Shown piece by piece: positions 15,501 through 21,973 of a stretch of 29,219 nt of DNA (its first letter is position 1; each line of letters begins with the position of its first letter). The notes beneath the pieces are model-generated. The model was given only the letters and a program-made list of their open reading frames with translations. It was not told the DNA's origin and ran no database searches. Position numbers and translations under genes: made by a program. The stretch is from SIG588 sp045597045 (GTDB lineage Bacteria; Bacillota; Clostridia; Oscillospirales; Acutalibacteraceae): NCBI GenBank assembly GCA_045597045.1, contig JAZODN010000036.1, positions 1 through 29,219 of the forward strand, read 5' to 3'.

Positions 15501-15662
15501 GCCTCTTTGCAGGACAAAGAGATCACTGACCACGGCGAGTATGCGGACAACGTGTATGTCACCACCTACAGTGACGGCACGAAGGTCGCAGTCAATTACA
15601 ACCGTACAGATGTGACGGTGGAAGGCAAAACAGTTGCGGCTCAAGACTTCACGGTCCTTTGA
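12510..15662 (+). CDS. large exported DUF5696-like protein, possible glycosidase fold
   Basis: A 1050-residue exported protein that I recognise from memory as resembling DUF5696-domain proteins; the function is undescribed. A signal peptide (1 to about 27, no lipobox cysteine) is followed by an acidic low-complexity linker (28-52). Residues about 60-660 are mostly beta-rich and resemble the N-terminal super-sandwich parts of glycosidases, with SPLRYFGSGKSTDQGFVFIPDGSGVVIDF near 485-515. Residues about 666-980 alternate strands and helices like a TIM barrel, with conserved-looking acidic strand ends: LRYRGWMNGG (about 715), YPEVDF (about 757-762), LYSDF (about 847-851) and MVEGGN (about 884-889). 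GH101/GH129-type barrels are the closest analogy I can offer. It lacks any membrane anchor except perhaps an uncleaved signal. It starts behind AAAGGAGG. Confidence 0.7.
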   Translation: MKKIRLISLLLVALLVLTTFGGAFVFGDEAEDTTGQVEGTEGAEGEGEEVVETAEFSHEAGFIYVDPEVEENLKLLQAAEKAAEGRAVTLYSINLWKNDFTVERIGDDFLGVFTYEDGKMIMLSTAAEVTSSMKIVPYDLTTQEVKDEEGNVTIVDRNELVGQSVYVVEITAVSSAEIANLPNLTYEERLDWKKAKRGKFTSEQQRVSAMTVYYTAGPLTLYVDEELAEFAIHNSETGDYFFSNPYDYNRVLVPSVTTKSQLASVIELEYYDNSANKKTYYSYDNAVNKTTYADPEDPDSIDNIQYWAEKIDGGVRMNFQIGSKKLETLLPYAAEVESFNAKVLNPLKEKADAGNEAAKEAYTKLIAFYNRGKVYSYEKLSTSLKQSIAMEFPGIKEHDFYILRTSNLYNRDKLILSDYIRMTGLYTQADFELDLELSGYEPDEEFFACFEFYMDITLEDGQMKVSIPTDNIKYDDDHFTLTKISPLRYFGSGKSTDQGFVFIPDGSGVVIDFNNDNFKTSSSLSKVVYGDDYSLNTTRSYNNLTQSAYMPVFGMKANTRGYLAVIEKGDALATVQSETGGMASPFESAYATFTYRTVQTINYTDGTKQNGEFTYFNENIYTGGFSLRYILLYGADTDYVDMAVAYREYLVENGRLIPGVDASENMPLLLETLGLIDKKASMLGIIYNKKIPMTTFEDAERMITELASAGVGNVSLRYRGWMNGGLNYSVPSTLKIEKKLGGKSGFRSLLEFMKNGGYTLYPEVDFCVVRRDTAFDKYSLNNNGPKMTDRTSITLTPRNELDNVMEIDKNYFAISPSSVGNYFKAFFGKYNKYDAGSLSLGTIGSMLYSDFAKGNKGKNRQEALDILSANVQKYAIEGGNGKIMVEGGNAHTWSYASEIVDMPLSGSNTLLADRSVPFMQIVLHGHIQYAGSALNLTDNWVNSILKSAEYGANLHFTLSAQNTRELKETVYSNYFTIDFDTWKEDVTTLYNKFNAVFASLQDKEITDHGEYADNVYVTTYSDGTKVAVNYNRTDVTVEGKTVAAQDFTVL

Positions 15663-15702
15663 TCGCTGTCACATTTAGAATTTGAGAAGTAGAGGTTGAA
15701 TT

Positions 15703-16659
15703 ATGAGTACTGCCGTAAAAAATTTACAAAAGAAAGCGCGTCGGCGTTCTTCCTTGGAAGCAAGACAGCAGAAGGCCTACTGGGTGTTCCTTATTCCCTT
15801 TATGATCGGTTTCTTCTGCTTGTTCGCCGGCATTTATCTGGATTCGCTGATCTACAGTTTCTGCGAACTGACCATGAAGGGCAAGGACGGCTTCACGCAA
15901 GAGTTTGTTGGCTTTGCTAACTATGTGAAAGCGTTGACCGACGTGGATTATCCCGGCAACATCGTTTCCTCGGTGGGCGGTATGATCCCCGACGTGTTGA
16001 TGATCACCTTCTACAGCCTGTTCGTTGCCGTGCTGCTCAACCGCGATATCAAAGGGCGCACCGCTTTCCGCGCGATCTTCTTCGTGCCGGTTATTCTTGC
16101 TACGGGTTTCATGACCAAGGCAGATATGACCAACGTGATCGCCGAAAATGCGTGGTCTTCGCTGGGTGACAGTGCCACGGCAAGCGGCACCATTGCAAAC
16201 GGCTTGTTCGATTCGCTCGACATTCAGGAATATCTGATGAATATGAGCATTTCGCCGGCCATTTCCAAGTACGTGGTGACTGCTGTTGGCAGCATCTTTG
16301 ACATCGTGAACAATTCGGGTGTGCAAATGCTGCTCTTCCTTGCCGGTCTGCAATCCATTTCTCCCTCCATCTACGAAGCGTCGGATATCGACGGCGCTTC
16401 CGGTTGGGAGACCTTCTGGTTGGTCACCTTCCCGATGATCAGCCCCTACATTCTGGTTAACGTGTTCTACACGGTTGTGGACTCGTTTACCAAGAGCGAT
16501 AACGCGATCATGCAGTTGATCCAGGAGCAGAGCTTCAAATCCAACGCAATGGGCGTTGGTGCCGCCATGGCATGGTTCTACTTCTTGGTTGTGGTCATTC
16601 TTATCGCGATCATTGTTTCTATCATCAGTAGTTTCATCTACTATCAACAGCGTGATTAA
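15703..16659 (+). CDS. sugar ABC transporter permease, MalF type (pair 2)
   Basis: A 318-residue CUT1 permease, clearly divergent in sequence from the first MalF-type protein of the operon. The first helix is at about 26-50; the EAA loop is at about 223-248 (IYEASDIDGASGWETFWLV, then FPMISP). A longer periplasmic/central segment (about 140-185, containing SLGDSATASGTIANG) distinguishes it from pair 1. No solute-binding protein gene lies beside this pair, so it either shares the large binding protein at 5009-7984 or uses the exported proteins upstream. It starts at ATG 15703 behind AGAGG. Confidence 0.92.
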   Translation: MSTAVKNLQKKARRRSSLEARQQKAYWVFLIPFMIGFFCLFAGIYLDSLIYSFCELTMKGKDGFTQEFVGFANYVKALTDVDYPGNIVSSVGGMIPDVLMITFYSLFVAVLLNRDIKGRTAFRAIFFVPVILATGFMTKADMTNVIAENAWSSLGDSATASGTIANGLFDSLDIQEYLMNMSISPAISKYVVTAVGSIFDIVNNSGVQMLLFLAGLQSISPSIYEASDIDGASGWETFWLVTFPMISPYILVNVFYTVVDSFTKSDNAIMQLIQEQSFKSNAMGVGAAMAWFYFLVVVILIAIIVSIISSFIYYQQRD

Positions 16660-16671
16660 GGAGGTGCGAGT

Positions 16672-17676
16672 ATGAGTGAATTGGTAAAAGAAGCCAAGGC
16701 GCCGAAGGCGAAAAGGGCGGAAGAACGCAAATTCAAGAGAACGCGCACCCCTTTCCGTGAGCGCTTTAATGCGAGCAACGTCGGAAGTTTGCTCGGCAAG
16801 ATCTTTATCTACCTTTTGTTGATCGAGATCGCGTTCATTATCGTGTATCCGCTGTTCACCAAGCTCAGCGCTTCGCTGATGAGCGAACAGGATCTGTTCG
16901 ACCGTACGGTGACGTTTATTCCCCGCCACCCCACTCTCGAGAACATCATTATCGTGTTCCGTGAGTCCTCCTTCCTGAAGGCGCTCGGCAACACCTTCCT
17001 GATTGCTTTGCTTGCCGCGTTGCTGCAAACGGCAATCTGTTCCTTCACCGGCTTCGGCTTGGCGAAGTTAAAGTCCCGCTGGGCAAACCTCGTGATGGGT
17101 ATGGTTATCTTGGCTATCCTCATCCCGAATCAGGTTATCTTGATTCCGTTGTATTTGAAGTTCCGTTTCTTCGATATCTTCGGTATCTACGGCCTGCTCA
17201 CGGGTGAGCGCGGCCCGAGTTTGATGAACACCCTTTGGCCGATCATTCTTCTGTCCATTACGGGCTACGGCTTTAAGAACGGTTTGTATATCTTCATTAT
17301 GCGCCAGTTCTACAAAGGCGTTCCCGAAGAATTGGAAGAGGCCGCCTCGATCGACGGTTACGGCACCTTTGCCACCTTCTTCCGCATCATTCTGCCGATG
17401 GCTGTACCGATGATGATCACCATCTTCATGTTCGCCTTCTCGTGGCAATGGACCGACACCTTCTATTCGGGTATCTTCTTCTCGAACTTCAAGGTGCTGG
17501 CCAACACCATCTTTACCATGAGCAGTGCTACGTCGGGTCTCACGGGCGGTGCCTTCTCGGCCTCGATGTATCTGCACACCGGTGTTCTGATGGCTATCCT
17601 GCCGCTTATCATTATTTACGTGGTAGCGCAGCGCTGGATCATCGGCGGCATTGAACGCAGTGGTTTGGTTGGCTAA
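16672..17676 (+). CDS. sugar ABC transporter permease, MalG type (pair 2)
   Basis: A 334-residue CUT1 permease with a long, very basic cytoplasmic N-terminus (residues 1-40) and six membrane helices from about 43 onward. The EAA loop is at about 219-245 (ELEEAASIDGYGTFATFFRI, then LPMAVP). Pairs with the preceding MalF-type protein; the genes are 12 bases apart with AAGGAGG before the ATG. It is the last gene of the operon and is followed within ten bases by a terminator. No ATP-binding subunit is encoded anywhere in the window. Confidence 0.92.
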   Translation: MSELVKEAKAPKAKRAEERKFKRTRTPFRERFNASNVGSLLGKIFIYLLLIEIAFIIVYPLFTKLSASLMSEQDLFDRTVTFIPRHPTLENIIIVFRESSFLKALGNTFLIALLAALLQTAICSFTGFGLAKLKSRWANLVMGMVILAILIPNQVILIPLYLKFRFFDIFGIYGLLTGERGPSLMNTLWPIILLSITGYGFKNGLYIFIMRQFYKGVPEELEEAASIDGYGTFATFFRIILPMAVPMMITIFMFAFSWQWTDTFYSGIFFSNFKVLANTIFTMSSATSGLTGGAFSASMYLHTGVLMAILPLIIIYVVAQRWIIGGIERSGLVG

Positions 17677-17679
17677 TAT
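17651..17679 (+). promoter_or_regulatory. weak possible promoter for the MFS gene
   Basis: TTGAAC (17651-17656), 17 bases, TAATAT (17674-17679), inside the end of the permease gene. Each box matches four of six consensus bases. If used, the terminator hairpin at 17686-17724 would lie in the leader of the MFS transcript. Confidence 0.25.
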
Positions 17680-17685
17680 GTAACC

Positions 17686-17724
17686 AAAAACACGGCTGCC
17701 AACATAAGGCGGCCGTGTTTTTTT
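17686..17724 (+). terminator. terminator ending the transporter operon
   Basis: A 15-base stem with one mismatch (AAAAACACGGCTGCC, 17686-17700, pairing with 17708-17722), a seven-base loop and a run of seven T. It lies only 15 bases before the MFS start codon. Confidence 0.85.
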
Positions 17725-17739
17725 GGCAGGTGAAAGAAT

Positions 17740-18996
17740 TTGGAAAAAGGAAAACGACCGCGGTTATGGACGCGGGATTTTACCACCCTGATCGTGGCGA
17801 CCGCTTTCGGTGCGATCGGCAACGTAGCAGGCGGTTTTGCACTGTCTTTTTTGGTGTATGACGAAACCGCCTCTACACTGGCTGCTGCACTGGTAGTGGC
17901 GCTGCGTGTGATTCCCGGCTTTTTAATTCCGCTGTTGCTTTCGCCGTTGATGGATCGTTTCCCACGCAAGCCCTTTTTGGTGGGGTGCGATGCGGTGGCG
18001 AGCGTGGTGTATCTGCTTGCCGGTTGGTATTTGAAAAGCCACGATTTTCAATACGTCTATTATCTTCTGTTTTCGCTGTTGCTTTCTTCGCTCGGCAGTG
18101 TGGATCAACTCTCTTACGAAGCACTGTTTCCGAAGGTGATTCCTGCCGGGGCGGAGGAGAGGGGATACACTGTCTCTTCCATGCTGTATCCCGTGCTGAT
18201 GATGGTGATGATGCCTGTCTCTGCGTTTTTGTATAAGACGATCGGCGTGGCAAATATTTTGATGATACAAAGTGTGTTTTGCCTTGCTACCGCCATCACC
18301 GAAAGCCGCGTGCGTGTGAAGGAAGAAGTGCGGCTCGGCACCGATTTTTCACCAAAGCAGTGGTGGGGCGATCTTTGCGAGGCGGCCAAGTATTTCAAGG
18401 AAGAAAAGGGTTTGCTTTCCATGACGCTGTATTCCGGCACGACAAACGGTATGTTCTCGGGATATGAGCCGATCTGGGTGGCCTTTTTCTCCTCGGCACC
18501 GGGGTTTACGGTGGCGATGTATAGTTTTTTTGCGGTGGCGGAATTTGTCGGCCGTACGATCGGCGGCATCTTTATTTACAAAAAAGAGATTCCGCGCGAG
18601 CGTAAATATAAGCACGCGCTGTTTGTGTACCTTACCTATGACACCATGGATACGGTGCTTTTGTGGTTGCCGTATCCGCTGATGTTGATCAACCGCGCGT
18701 TTTGTGGTTTTTTGGGGATTCAAAGCGGCACGCTGCGCTATGCAGCGATTCAAAAGTACATTCCCGATGAGATGCGCGCCCGTATCAACGCGTTTCAATC
18801 CATCATCTTTTTGGTGTTTCAAGCGGTGCTTTCGGTAGCGGTGGGTTTGCTTGGCGAATGGTTGGATTACCGCCTGGTTATGACGCTGTGCGGTGCGGTT
18901 TGCATTGCGGCTTGCCTGCTCACCATTGTGCGGCACAAGCCGCAGGTGGAAGCGATATATATGAGTGAAACGAAACAAAACACACCCGACGAATGA
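17740..18996 (+). CDS. major facilitator superfamily transporter
   Basis: A 418-residue membrane protein with about twelve hydrophobic helices and an MFS inter-helix motif after the second helix (SPLMDRFPRKPFLVGCDAV, about 66-85). It resembles MFS permeases of the macrolide-efflux/uncharacterised drug type; the substrate is unknown. The start is a TTG at 17740, preceded by AGGTGA at 17728-17733; no in-frame ATG exists until helix 2, so this start is needed for a full first helix. Expression must come from terminator read-through or a weak local promoter. It converges on the metY-like gene, and its TGA stop sits in the loop of the shared terminator. Confidence 0.85.
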   Translation: MEKGKRPRLWTRDFTTLIVATAFGAIGNVAGGFALSFLVYDETASTLAAALVVALRVIPGFLIPLLLSPLMDRFPRKPFLVGCDAVASVVYLLAGWYLKSHDFQYVYYLLFSLLLSSLGSVDQLSYEALFPKVIPAGAEERGYTVSSMLYPVLMMVMMPVSAFLYKTIGVANILMIQSVFCLATAITESRVRVKEEVRLGTDFSPKQWWGDLCEAAKYFKEEKGLLSMTLYSGTTNGMFSGYEPIWVAFFSSAPGFTVAMYSFFAVAEFVGRTIGGIFIYKKEIPRERKYKHALFVYLTYDTMDTVLLWLPYPLMLINRAFCGFLGIQSGTLRYAAIQKYIPDEMRARINAFQSIIFLVFQAVLSVAVGLLGEWLDYRLVMTLCGAVCIAACLLTIVRHKPQVEAIYMSETKQNTPDE

Positions 18997-19009
18997 CGTC
19001 GGGTGTGTT
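18979..19009. terminator. shared convergent terminator (MFS and metY-like genes)
   Basis: A perfect 13-base stem (18979-18991 with 18997-19009) with a five-base loop that contains the MFS stop codon TGA (18994-18996). The T-rich tail (TTTTG) is on the minus-strand side, so it is strongest for the metY-like gene; the plus-strand tail is poor in T. Confidence 0.75.
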
Positions 19010-19025
19010 GCGCGTTTGCTTATTC

Positions 19026-20288
19026 TCAAATGGCTGCCAGGCCTTTTTCAAGATCGGCGATGATGTCGTTCACGTTTTCCAGACCGACCGACAGACGCAC
19101 CATGCCACCGTCAATGCCGCAGGCCACCAGCTGCTCGTCGGTCAACTGGCGGTGGGTCTCACTGGCGGGATGCAGCACGCAGGTGCGGATATCGGCCACG
19201 TGCACCTCGTTGGAGGCAAGTTCCAGCGAATCCATGAACCGCATGGCCGCTTCGCGACCGCCCTTGATCACCAACGAGATGACACCGCTGGCACCTTGCA
19301 GATATTTTTGTGCCAGAGGATAATCCACGTCACTTTCCAGGCCCGGATATTTCACGCTTTCGATTTTATCGTTCCCTTCGAGGAATTTCGCAACGGTCAT
19401 GGCGTTTTCGCAATATTGCTTCATGCGCACAGCGAGCGTTTCCAGGCCAAGGTTAAGCAGAAAGGCGGAGTGCGCTGCCGGATACACGCCGAAATCACGC
19501 ATCAGCTGCATGCGCGCCTTGATGATGTAGGCGGCTTTGCCGTACGTTTCCACATATGAAATGCCGTGATACGATTCGTCGGGTTCCACCAATTCAGGGA
19601 ACTTGCCGCTTGTCCAATCGAAATTGCCGCTGTCCACAATCACACCGCCCACCTGCACGGCGTGGCCGTCCATATATTTGGAGGTGGAGTGAATCACGAT
19701 ATCTGCACCGAATTCAATGGGTCGGCACAGCGCCGGAGTGGCGAAGGTATTATCTACGATCAACGGCACCTTGTTTTGATGTGCCAAGCGCGCAAAGCGC
19801 TCAATATCGAACACCGTCAGCGCGGGGTTGGCGATGGTTTCGCCGAACACGGCCTTGGTGTTGGGCTTGAATGCTGCCAAGATCTCTTCGTCGCTGGCGT
19901 TCTTGTCTACGAAGATGCATTCAATGCCGAGTTTTTTCAAGGTAAAGGAGAAAAGATTGACCGTGCCACCGTAAATTTCGGTGGTGCTGATAAAGCTGTC
20001 GCCCGTTTGACAAATGTTCAAAAGAGAGAGCAGCGTGGCCGCTTGACCCGAGGTGGTACACATAGCCCCTACGCCGCCTTCCATCGCGGCGATCTTTTCT
20101 TCCACGGCCATCACGGTGGGGTTGGCAAAACGGGAATAGATGAGCGATTTGGTCGGTTCATCAAACACAGAGGCAACCTCGGCAGTGGAGTCATAAACGT
20201 AGGTCGTGCTCTGCACGATCGGCACCACGCGCGGTTCCGTATTCTTGGGGGAATAGCCTGCGTGCAGGCATTTGGTTTCAAATTTCAT
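19026..20288 (-). CDS. metY: O-acetylhomoserine sulfhydrylase-type PLP enzyme
   Basis: A 420-residue Cys/Met-metabolism PLP enzyme. The length, the N-terminus (KFETKCLHAGY), YSRFANPTVMAVEEKIAAMEGG and the PLP lysine in STSKYMDGH (Lys204) fit the O-acetylhomoserine aminocarboxypropyltransferase branch, which makes homocysteine from O-acetylhomoserine and sulfide; a methionine gamma-lyase-like activity cannot be excluded. The ATG at 20288 is chosen because AAAGGA is 8 bases upstream; two earlier in-frame starts overlap that site or the promoter. It has its own strong promoter and a leader of only about 28 bases, so there is no room for a SAM riboswitch. Divergent from the SulP gene, a possible sulfur link. 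Confidence 0.9.
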   Translation of the reverse strand: MKFETKCLHAGYSPKNTEPRVVPIVQSTTYVYDSTAEVASVFDEPTKSLIYSRFANPTVMAVEEKIAAMEGGVGAMCTTSGQAATLLSLLNICQTGDSFISTTEIYGGTVNLFSFTLKKLGIECIFVDKNASDEEILAAFKPNTKAVFGETIANPALTVFDIERFARLAHQNKVPLIVDNTFATPALCRPIEFGADIVIHSTSKYMDGHAVQVGGVIVDSGNFDWTSGKFPELVEPDESYHGISYVETYGKAAYIIKARMQLMRDFGVYPAAHSAFLLNLGLETLAVRMKQYCENAMTVAKFLEGNDKIESVKYPGLESDVDYPLAQKYLQGASGVISLVIKGGREAAMRFMDSLELASNEVHVADIRTCVLHPASETHRQLTDEQLVACGIDGGMVRLSVGLENVNDIIADLEKGLAAI

Positions 20289-20322
20289 ATATACCATCCT
20301 TTCGGCATAAGGTCCTTTTTTT

Positions 20323-20351
20323 ATTGTATCACAGCCAAAACTGCGTGTCAA
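20323..20351 (-). promoter_or_regulatory. sigma-A promoter of metY-like gene
   Basis: Minus strand TTGACA (20346-20351), 17-base spacer, TACAAT (20323-20328). Near-consensus. Confidence 0.85.
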
Positions 20352-20363
20352 CTCATTTTCTGC

Positions 20364-20392
20364 TTGCAAAATATGTCGAGTGCTGTTATAAT
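20364..20392 (+). promoter_or_regulatory. sigma-A promoter of sulP gene
   Basis: TTGCAA (20364-20369), 17-base spacer, TATAAT (20387-20392) with an extended TGT directly before the -10. Its -35 is only 12 bases from the -35 of the divergent metY-like promoter. Confidence 0.85.
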
Positions 20393-20420
20393 AACACCGC
20401 AAACGAGGGGGGGGATTATC

Positions 20421-21692
20421 ATGAAGGAATTGTATTTACAGCCGAAACTTTTTACCGCGCTGAAAGGGTATAGCCGCAAACAATGTGTGAGTGATATTGT
20501 GGCCGGCATCATTGTGGCGGTGATTGCGTTACCGCTTTCCATTGCTCTGGCACTCGCATCGGGCGTGGCACCTGCCTGCGGCATCTACACGGCGGTAGCC
20601 GCCGGATTTATCGTGTCGCTGCTCGGTGGCAGCCGCGTGCAGATCGCCGGCCCGACAGCGGCCTTTGCCACGGTGGTGGCCGGTGTCGTTGCCACCGAGG
20701 GAATGGACGGCCTGTTTATGGCTACGGTGATGGCCGGTGCGCTGTTGGTGCTGATGGGTGTTTGCAAGGTGGGCACGCTGATCAAATATGTGCCGCACAC
20801 CATTACCGTTGGCTTTACGGCCGGTATTGCGGTCACCATTTTGCTCGGCCAGGTGAAGGATTTCTTCGGCCTTACGTATGCTGCCGGTGTGCGCCCTGTG
20901 GAGACGATCGAGAAAATGGAGGCAAACATTGCGGCGCTCGGAACCTTCCGATGGGAAGCCTTGTTGGTGGGTGTCATTTGCCTTTTGATCTTGGTGGTGT
21001 ATCCGCGCTTTGAAAAGCGCGTGCCCCCCTCGCTCATTGCCGTGGTAGTGGGCACTCTGCTGGTGAAATGTATTCCGGCGTTGGATGCCGGAGTGAGCAC
21101 CATTGGTGAACTCTACACCATTCCGCACGGCTTGCCGCAGGTGAACTTCGGCAACATGGATCTTTCGCCTGCACGCTGGCTTTCGCTGTTGCCGAATGCG
21201 GTGACCATTGCCCTGCTGGCAGGAATTGAATCGCTGCTTTCCTGCGTGGTGGCAGACGGCATGGTAGAGGATACACACAACCCCCATGCGGAACTGATGG
21301 CACAGGGGTTGGCAAACATTGCCTCGGTACTGTTTGGCGGCATTCCCGCCACCGGTGCGATTGCACGCACGGCCGCCAATGTTAAAAACGGCGGCCGCAC
21401 ACCTGTGGCCGGCGTGGTGCACGCGCTGGGGGTGTTTGCGGTGCTGCTGGTGCTGATGCCTCTGGCCGGGCTGATTCCCATGCCCACTATCGCTGCCATC
21501 TTGTTCGTAGTGGCGTATAATATGAGCGAGTGGCGTGCCTTCGTGAAGATTGTGAAGACTCGCCGCGTGACCGATATTATCGTGGTGGCACTCACTTTTG
21601 CCCTCACCGTTATTTTTGATTTGGTGGTGGCGATTGTGGTGGGATTAGCGTTGGCTTATGCATTCGTGCTGTTTAAAAAATTGAAGAAATAA
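20421..21692 (+). CDS. SulP-family anion transporter lacking a STAS domain
   Basis: A 423-residue SulP (SLC26-type) membrane protein. The signature near the N-terminus is clear (ALASGVAPACGIYTAVAAGF, about 45-64, then GGSRVQIAGPTAAF), as is the core block ELMAQGLANIASVLFGGIPATGAIARTAAN (about 289-318). SulP proteins carry sulfate, bicarbonate or other anions. Most bacterial members are about 550 residues with a cytoplasmic C-terminal STAS domain; this one stops right after the last helix (FKKLKK), with no STAS. The ATG at 20421 follows a GAGGGGGGGG run and the promoter; the open frame continues upstream only as antisense of the metY-like gene. Neighbouring metY suggests sulfate, but this is weak. 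Confidence 0.9.
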   Translation: MKELYLQPKLFTALKGYSRKQCVSDIVAGIIVAVIALPLSIALALASGVAPACGIYTAVAAGFIVSLLGGSRVQIAGPTAAFATVVAGVVATEGMDGLFMATVMAGALLVLMGVCKVGTLIKYVPHTITVGFTAGIAVTILLGQVKDFFGLTYAAGVRPVETIEKMEANIAALGTFRWEALLVGVICLLILVVYPRFEKRVPPSLIAVVVGTLLVKCIPALDAGVSTIGELYTIPHGLPQVNFGNMDLSPARWLSLLPNAVTIALLAGIESLLSCVVADGMVEDTHNPHAELMAQGLANIASVLFGGIPATGAIARTAANVKNGGRTPVAGVVHALGVFAVLLVLMPLAGLIPMPTIAAILFVVAYNMSEWRAFVKIVKTRRVTDIIVVALTFALTVIFDLVVAIVVGLALAYAFVLFKKLKK

Positions 21693-21697
21693 GAGCA

Positions 21698-21730
21698 ACG
21701 GGGAGTGACGTGTGATCACTCCCCGTTTTC
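21698..21730 (+). terminator. intrinsic terminator after sulP
   Basis: A perfect 11-base stem (ACGGGGAGTGA, 21698-21708, with 21716-21726), a seven-base loop and a short T tail. Confidence 0.8.
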
Positions 21731-21892
21731 TCTATGCAAAAGGGCATATTTCCTAAGGTATACGGCATACTATTATAAAAATGCAACCGCCGATTGCGTA
21801 AAAACGCCTTTCTTTTTCGAATGGTCTTCCATATCTGGCGGCGATTGTCAGAATTGCAACTTTTGGTTGCGAAAAGTGCCATGAATAGTTGC

Positions 21893-21921
21893 TTGCCTTT
21901 TCTTACCAACTCTGTTATTAT
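21893..21921 (+). promoter_or_regulatory. promoter of the HTH-GlmM operon
   Basis: TTGCCT (21893-21898), 17-base spacer, TATTAT (21916-21921) with an extended TGT. Transcription would start near 21928. An inverted repeat with 5-base arms, GCAAC-N5-GTTGC (21856-21870), lies upstream and could be an operator. Confidence 0.65.
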
Positions 21922-21973
21922 GGGCAAGGTGATAAAAAACGACTATATTTTAGGAAAGCGGTGTTATGACACA

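Noticed and set aside
20289..20322. SAM riboswitch or T-box upstream of the metY-like gene
   Set aside because: The leader between promoter and start is only about 28 bases, too short for either element.
19566..20420. A 285-codon upstream extension of the SulP frame
   Set aside because: It is antisense to the metY-like gene, overlaps both promoters and has no membrane-protein character; the ATG at 20421 is well placed.
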